Below the pieces are notes generated by a model, which saw nothing but the letters and a program-made list of their open reading frames with translations, was not told where the DNA came from and searched no databases. From positions 2,480,001 to 2,544,000 of the forward strand of contig NC_059420.1 in the NCBI RefSeq assembly GCF_905220565.1: a stretch of 64,000 bases of DNA, read 5' to 3'. This DNA is from Melitaea cinxia (Eukaryota; Arthropoda; Insecta; Lepidoptera; Nymphalidae). The translations under genes and the position numbers were made by a program. This document shows, piece after piece, positions 58,568-64,000 of this stretch; positions within the stretch are counted from its first letter, which is position 1; every line of letters starts with the position of its first letter.

Positions 58568-58845
58568 CACTAGGTCGGCAAACAAGCGTACGGCTCACAT
58601 GATGGTAAGAGATTACCGTAGCTTATAGACGCCTGCAACACCAGAAGCATCGCAAGCGCGTTGCCAACTCAATCCCCAATCAGAGGCCAGGAGCCCAGGA
58701 GCTCTGGTCACCTTACTCACCAACAGGAACACAATACTGCTTGAAAGCAGCATTATTTAGCTATGATCTTCTCTAAGGTCGAGGTACTACCCCAGTCGGG
58801 CTGCTCCATATTTTGAGCAAGAAATTCCTGCTGTACTCTACCCCA
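58568..58845 (-). repeat. Common interspersed repeat, inverted full copy
   Basis: CTAGGTCGGCAAACAAGCGT to CCTGCTGTACTCTACCCCAG. Confidence 0.75.
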
Positions 58846-59109
58846 GTTAAATCTAATCCACAGTCATCGCTCGTAGTAAGAACTCAAATCAAACCAAGTT
58901 TCATTAAAAACCAGTTCAGTACTTTCGAGGTAATGGCACTAAGATAGACGAACCAAATTAAATATTTGGGCTTTATCCTTTATCGTATCGATTGCGGAGT
59001 GCTCTTCAAAATATTTATTAGCTGATTGGCAAACTTCGTTTCGCCATATTTTTTAACCGACTCCAAAAAAAGGAGAAGGTTACTCAGTTTGACCGTATAT
59101 AAATATATA

Positions 59110-59326
59110 TGTTGCAGTCAAAACTCTTAACCAGTCAAAAGCACTATTGACTAGCAAAATCAGTCAGAAGTACTTTTGACCGTTTGCTTTAGTCAATAAT
59201 ACTTCTGACTAAAATAACAGTTAAAAGTACTTTTGCCAAATGGAGCTGGTTAAAAGTACTTTTGACTAAATGATTCCGTCAAAAGTGGTTTTGACTGGTT
59301 GTATCAGTCAAAACTCTTAACAATTT
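59110..59326 (+). repeat. Left 29-bp-periodic palindrome array
   Basis: Units start at 59116, 59133, 59162, 59191, 59219, 59248, 59277 and 59306. From the second on, the step is 28-29 bp. Confidence 0.85.
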
Positions 59327-59415
59327 AAGGTGGTCAATAAAAATAACGACAAACGCACATATAAACTTTTATATTACTCATTATTAGTGGAGAACGTGCT
59401 GATATTAGAACAAAA

Positions 59416-59978
59416 ATGAGTGACTACGAAAAGAAAGAAGGCTTTTTGCAAAGAATTTTAGCGATGGAAGATACGAAAGATAGTCATTTCAATGTGATGA
59501 CAAAAGAAAAATTTGAAAAGTTTGTAATGGATGTGGAAGACGCGAAATTTAATGAAAAGGAAACACCATTACAGTACAGTAGACTACAACGCTTTAACAC
59601 ATTGAAGTTTGTGGTATAAAAAAATTAGTTACAAACACAGAACCCGTCAAATATTTTTGCCGGCTGAGGAAATCTACGACATTATTGATGCTGCTCATAT
59701 TTCTATAGGGCATGGTGGTCGCGATAGACTTAAGAATAAAACGGCAAAAAAGTACGCTAATGTTACAAAAGAAATGATTAATGTATATTTATCAATGTGC
59801 GAAGTATGCCAAAGGAAGAAAAACAAGAAAAGGATGGGTCAGGTTTAGAAACCAATCCTGCACACTGAAATGAACAGCCGCTGCCAAGTCGATCTGATTG
59901 ACATGCAGTCGCAAGAAGATCGCGGGCATAAATTTATTATGGTTTATCAGGATCATTTGACTAAATTTATTCACATTC
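59416..59978 (+). pseudogene. KRBA2/GIN-like integrase-type transposase, truncated
   Basis: The first frame (59416-59619) starts MSDYEKKEGFLQRIL and ends at FNTLKF. A shift near 59610 moves to the frame with RQIFLPAEEIYDIIDAAHIS, IGHGGRDRLKNKTAKKYANV and LSMCEVCQRKK: the HHCC zinc site of integrases. An in-frame TAG at about 59847 interrupts before KPILHTEMNSRCQVDLIDMQ (first catalytic Asp) and HKFIMVYQDHLTKFIHI. At 59979 the coding stops at the right array, so the second Asp and Glu of the DDE core are absent. It resembles KRAB-A-domain protein 2 and GIN transposases by my recollection of the family. Confidence 0.7.
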
Positions 59979-59979
59979 G

Positions 59980-60201
59980 AGTTAATAGTGCTTTTGACTG
60001 ACGTTTTTTGCAGTTAAAACTACTTTTGACGGAGAGCGTCAGTCAAAAGTATTTTTAACCGCGAATTTGCAGTCAAAAGTACTAATAACCAATAATTTTC
60101 AGTCAAATCCACTTTTGACCAACTCGTCCAGTCAAAAATACTTTTGACTGATTTCGCTAGTCAATAGTATTTTTGACTGGTTAAGAGTTCTGACTGCAAC
60201 A
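59980..60201 (-). repeat. Right 29-30-bp-periodic palindrome array
   Basis: Units start at 59980, 60012, 60041, 60071, 60101, 60130 and 60159, and the outer unit is at about 60182. It mirrors the left array. Confidence 0.85.
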
Positions 60202-60333
60202 TATATAACAAGCAAACACAAAGAGAAAACACAATTATTACGTAAAAATATCAATTTTCTTTATACCACCTTAATTGTAAAAGTGTGAATTGTACCTTTA
60301 TTTGTTACCAATACAATACCCACTTTTTTCTTT

Positions 60334-60726
60334 TTTTAACCGACTTCAAAAAAGGAGGAGGCTCTCAATTCGACTGTATTTTTTTTTTTATGTATGTGAC
60401 ATCAGAACTTTTGACTGGGTGGACCGATTGCGACAAAAAAAAATTTAATCGAAAAGTAATGTGTGCCAATTGGTCCCATTTAAATTTATTTGAGATCTAA
60501 CAACTACTTTTCGAGTTATATCTAATAATGCGTTTTTACTTGACGCTTTTTTCGTCGACCTACGTTGTATTATGCCGCATAACTTTCTACTGGATGTACG
60601 ATTTTAATAATTCTCTTTTTTGCTGGAAAGGGGATATCCCTAGTTTGGTACCATGATAAGAAAACCAGGATTTGATGATGGAATCCCAGAGAAATCGAGG
60701 GAAACTCTCGAAAATTCACAATAACT
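60334..60726 (-). repeat. CCGACTTC-family repeat cut by the Gypsy insertion
   Basis: TAACCGACTTCAAAAAAGGA to CTCTCGAAAATTCACAATAACT. The expected continuation (TTTTTACTGGGTG in other copies) is replaced by the LTR at 60727. Confidence 0.6.
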
Positions 60727-60891
60727 TGTAAGGTTATGTCATCGGAGATATGAAAACGACTGGATCTATTCTAATCTGATTTATTACTGCTCCCATCTCA
60801 AACGTTACACATTATTATATAAGTACTTAATAAGGCACTCTTACGCTACTACTACATATAATATCTATATAACATTTACTTACACACTACA
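60727..60891 (-). repeat. Gypsy 3-prime LTR, proposed
   Basis: On the minus strand it starts TGTAGTG and ends CCTTACA, about 165 bp, with GGGCG just before it as a possible end of the purine tract. The partner LTR is outside the window, so the limits are inferred from the TG...CA ends and from the broken host repeat. Confidence 0.5.
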
Positions 60892-61159
60892 CGCCCAGCG
60901 GCAAAAAAAAATAAAAATAATGGATTACATTTATTTTTATTTGAGTAAAAAGGTATATTAATTTATATAAGTATATGAATTAAAACAAAATAATTAATAA
61001 TTAAAAGATATTAAACATATTAATAGGATTACATTAGTATTATAATATTGATTACATTTTTATCATTCTAAACATAGTTAATTTGAAATAAAATTTAACA
61101 CATTTACTTAGGTATTAAATTACATAGGTACATTTTCAATGGCAAAAGAATAAAAAAAA
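60892..61159 (-). other. Gypsy 3-prime noncoding region
   Basis: AT-rich sequence between the pol stop and the LTR; no envelope-like frame. Confidence 0.5.
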
Positions 61160-64000
61160 TCATTTGGTATAATATGGTCTAGTTCTATTTTTATGTACTA
61201 TTAATTCTTTACCTTTATATTGTATTTTTACATTAGGATTACAATCTTCTATTACACTATATGGTCCAATGTACAAAGGATCCAATTTGTTTACATTTTG
61301 TTCATTCTTAAGTAGTATCATGTCACCTGTATTATATGTTATAGGATTATTATAGGAATCATATTTACATTTTCTAATTTGTTTACTGTTAATTAAATTT
61401 TTTCTTGCATCATACTGAGATTTTTGAAGTCTATATCTAAGTTGTTGCGGATAGTCTTCTGAATTATACAGAGGCGCAACATCTGATGTTAAATTACTTG
61501 GTAAATTACATATTTTTCCGAAAACGAGTTCGTATGGAGTATATTTAGTTGATGTGTGTACGGTCGTGTTAAAAGCGAAGCACCAATATGGTAACCATGA
61601 ACTCCAATTTTGTGGTTCATTATCTGTTTGTATGCGAAGGAATGACATTAAATTTTTATGGGTATTTTCTAAGCTTCCTATTGACTGATGATGATACGCT
61701 GTCGAAGATATTCGATTGATTTTAAGAATTTTACACACTTCATTCATTACATTCGAAATGAACTCCGTGCCCCGATCAGATATAATGTTTCTCGGAATTC
61801 CATAGCGTAAAATAAAGTTATTAATGAAAGCTGTTGCCACTGAAATTGTATCCTTATTTCTTAACGGATAAGCTTCTACGTACTTACTAAGATCACACTG
61901 TAATGTGAGAATATATTTATAATTATCACTATCCTTACTTAAGGGCCCAACTAAATCTAAGTATATCCTATCGAAAGCCGAATATCCCGTATCGGTAAGG
62001 ACCATTGGCTCTTTTATATATTTAAAATGTTTCTGACGTTTACATTTATCGCAGCGATTTACGAAATCCGCGACATCTTTTTCCAATTTCGGCCAAAAGT
62101 AACGACGTTTTATGTTACTTATCATACGACGTATACCGGCGTGACCACTACTTGGTAGTAAGTGGTAATCATTTAATATTACACGTTTCGTATCGAGATC
62201 ACTTATCACTTTTACACCTTTTAAAATATATAAACGCGGTCCGGACCAGTTAGGTGCAATGTCTATACTCTGACTTAAGTCTTTTATTAATGTGCTGTTC
62301 TCATCATTTTGTATTACATACACATTATTAATTTTTATTTTTCTACAGTAATCCGCCAACTTCCTTACAAAGGCATCTCGTGCGTATTGTAATCGGAAAT
62401 ATGGATTTACTATTAAAATACCATTCGATGTATCATAATTAAATAAATTTTTATTTTGTCCGTTTAAGAACTTTAAACTTTTCCATTGTTTTTCATTTAA
62501 AAATCTTAACTCAGTACACTCCTCTGGTTTTTTAAGCAACTCCATAACTCTTGGGTGATCAGTCCAATCGTTAGCAGTTCGCTCGGAAACCTCGGGGTTG
62601 TAACTGGCATTCTCTAAACTCTTTTCATTCATTTTCTTCCTTTGAGCTCTCGTCAACACTGACACAACATGTTGATTTATTTCCTTCAATTCCTCACTAG
62701 TTATTCGGATACGTGACAACGCATCTGCAGCTACATTGTCAGTACTTTTAACATATTCTATTATATAGTCATACTCCTCTAAGAGTAAACGAAATTTTGT
62801 CAAACGACTAGATGGATTTGTTTGATTGAATAAATAAATCAACGGTTTGTGATCAGTTCTTATAATAAATTTTCTTCCGAACAGATATGGCCTAAAATAC
62901 TTTACGGACCACACGATAGCGAGCAACTCTTTTTCTATCGTGGGATACCTAATTTCCGCTTTATTGAGACTACGGCTAGCAAAAGCTACGGGTCTGTTGT
63001 CATTATTGCATAATACGGATCCGATTGCATATCCAGACGCATCTGTTTGTAAAATAAACGTGTTGTCGTCATCAAAATTCGGATATTGTAATATAGGTGG
63101 AGTCATTAATGACTTTTTTAAAAATTCAAAAGATTTTTTACATTCATCTGACCATTCAAAATGAACATACTTTCGACACAACCTATTAAGAGGTAAACAT
63201 ATTTCCGCAAAATTTGGTATAAATTTTCTATAAAAATTAACGAACGCTACAAATCTTTTTGTTTCTTCAGCATTTTTTGGAACGGGATAATTTTTTATTA
63301 TATTTATTTTTTCTAAATCTGGTTTTATTCCTTCAGAAGAAACAACGTGACCTAATAATTGTATTTCTTTTCTTAAGAAATCGCATTTACTCGGATTAAG
63401 TTTTAAATTAACTTTTCGCAGTCTAATTAAAATATCTATCAAATTTTTGTTATGCATTTCTAAATTACGTCCGAAACAAATTAAATTATCTAAATAAACA
63501 AACAATTTGTCGTAAGTAAGACCTGACATAGCAATTGTCATTAACCGGGAAAAAGCACTAGTGCTAATTTTTAAACCCATAGGTAAGCGCGTCATCTGAT
63601 ATTGTCCAGAAGGTGTAGTAAATGCTGTGTATTTTCTACTTTCTGGTTTTAATTTTACCTGATAATAAGCTTGTGACAAATCTAACTGTGAAAAATACAT
63701 TGAACCTGACAAAGAATCTAAAATATCGTTAATATTAGGCAGAGGAAATTTATCGTCTAAAGTTCTAGAATTTAATTTTCGAAAATCTATAACAAATCTC
63801 CACTTCTTTGAATTATCATCGGATTTTTTCGGAACCAGTAAGACAGGACTCGACCACTCGCTTTTTGCTGGTTCAATTATATTTTCAGAAAGCATTTTCT
63901 TAACTTGTGTTTCAATTTCCTCACGTTGAGAAAATGGTAACCTGTACTGCTTAGTATAAACTGGGTCTGCACCTGGCTTTAGCTGTATGCTTTGATCGTA
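61160..64000 (-). CDS. Gypsy (Ty3) pol: reverse transcriptase, RNase H, integrase; 5-prime part outside window
   Basis: Open from the window edge (35 further codons beyond Met 63895) to the stop at 61160, about 946 residues. RT: WSSPVLLVPKK, FSQLDLSQAYYQVKL (first Asp), PSGQYQMTRLPMGLK, then FVYLDNLICF, where the usual YxDD is YLDN (Asn 137, codon 63487-63485). RNase H: FILQTDASGYAIGSVLC and RSLNKAEIRYPTIEKELLAI, IIRTDHKPL. Integrase: HAGIRRMISNIKRRYFWPKL with CDKC, DRIYLDLVGPL, ISDRGTEFISN and HHQSIGSLEN with Glu. Order RT before INT is Gypsy. The frame is intact, but the changed Asp should abolish polymerase activity. Confidence 0.93.
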   Translation of the reverse strand, partial: YDQSIQLKPGADPVYTKQYRLPFSQREEIETQVKKMLSENIIEPAKSEWSSPVLLVPKKSDDNSKKWRFVIDFRKLNSRTLDDKFPLPNINDILDSLSGSMYFSQLDLSQAYYQVKLKPESRKYTAFTTPSGQYQMTRLPMGLKISTSAFSRLMTIAMSGLTYDKLFVYLDNLICFGRNLEMHNKNLIDILIRLRKVNLKLNPSKCDFLRKEIQLLGHVVSSEGIKPDLEKINIIKNYPVPKNAEETKRFVAFVNFYRKFIPNFAEICLPLNRLCRKYVHFEWSDECKKSFEFLKKSLMTPPILQYPNFDDDNTFILQTDASGYAIGSVLCNNDNRPVAFASRSLNKAEIRYPTIEKELLAIVWSVKYFRPYLFGRKFIIRTDHKPLIYLFNQTNPSSRLTKFRLLLEEYDYIIEYVKSTDNVAADALSRIRITSEELKEINQHVVSVLTRAQRKKMNEKSLENASYNPEVSERTANDWTDHPRVMELLKKPEECTELRFLNEKQWKSLKFLNGQNKNLFNYDTSNGILIVNPYFRLQYARDAFVRKLADYCRKIKINNVYVIQNDENSTLIKDLSQSIDIAPNWSGPRLYILKGVKVISDLDTKRVILNDYHLLPSSGHAGIRRMISNIKRRYFWPKLEKDVADFVNRCDKCKRQKHFKYIKEPMVLTDTGYSAFDRIYLDLVGPLSKDSDNYKYILTLQCDLSKYVEAYPLRNKDTISVATAFINNFILRYGIPRNIISDRGTEFISNVMNEVCKILKINRISSTAYHHQSIGSLENTHKNLMSFLRIQTDNEPQNWSSWLPYWCFAFNTTVHTSTKYTPYELVFGKICNLPSNLTSDVAPLYNSEDYPQQLRYRLQKSQYDARKNLINSKQIRKCKYDSYNNPITYNTGDMILLKNEQNVNKLDPLYIGPYSVIEDCNPNVKIQYKGKELIVHKNRTRPYYTK

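Larger units (their letters stand above)
59110..60201 (+). mobile_element. Ginger/GIN-like DNA element with palindrome-array ends
   Basis: 1092 bp. Starts TGTTGCAGTCA and ends TGACTGCAACA, flanked by TATA on both sides (59106-59109, 60202-60205). The outer 80 bp are a clear inverted repeat. Each end holds about eight copies of an imperfect palindrome near AGTCAAAAGTACTTTTGACT. Between them is a decayed integrase-type transposase. TGT...ACA ends and a 4-bp duplication fit the Ginger superfamily (cut-and-paste elements with Gypsy-integrase-like transposase). Confidence 0.7.

Noticed and set aside
59110..60201. CRISPR-like array because of the 29-bp spacing
   Set aside because: Eukaryotic context, palindromic diverged units, mirrored at both ends of a transposon, and no unique spacers between identical repeats.
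60285..60500. Small ORF after the Ginger-like element
   Set aside because: It lies in a CCGACTTC-family repeat and has no conserved motif.

Overview
Eukaryotic, AT-rich, intron-rich DNA from an insect, almost certainly a moth or butterfly. The call rests on an arthropod single-minded gene, on many copies of interspersed repeats that I associate with Lepidoptera (two tRNA-headed SINEs with a shared body, Helitron-like elements, several LINE 3-prime tails), and on the retrotransposon families present. There are no operons, RNA operons or CRISPR arrays. The species cannot be read from the window.

Two host genes converge. On the plus strand, about 600-16764, is a C2H2 zinc-finger gene of at least eight coding exons. 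All splice phases agree and the sum is 1137 nt (378 residues plus stop). On the minus strand, 45078-23752, is single-minded (sim), a bHLH-PAS transcription factor in eight coding exons that sum to exactly 1572 nt (523 residues plus stop). A 7-kb AT-rich gap with no coding evidence (16765-23751) lies between their 3-prime ends and holds five AGATGGCG motifs.

The introns and the region from 45 to 64 kb are packed with transposable elements. They include: a complete Copia element (11496-15976) with apparently identical 188-bp LTRs, a TATTG duplication, a half-tRNA primer site and a frameshift in the gag knuckle; a 5-prime-truncated LINE (4788-6331) with a 7-bp target duplication; a LINE reverse transcriptase broken by a frameshift and a stop (28269-30160); a mariner with a nonsense codon (56803-58099); a Ginger/GIN-like element (59110-60201); and the 3-prime part of a Gypsy element (60727 to the window edge) whose reverse-transcriptase box reads YLDN instead of YLDD.

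The least ordinary object is the Ginger/GIN-like element. It has TGT...ACA ends, a TATA duplication, a decayed integrase-type transposase (KRBA2-like), and both ends built from about eight imperfect palindromes spaced every 29-30 bp. Other notable points are nested insertions with clear target duplications, and transposons lying within 8-25 bp of splice acceptors of both host genes.
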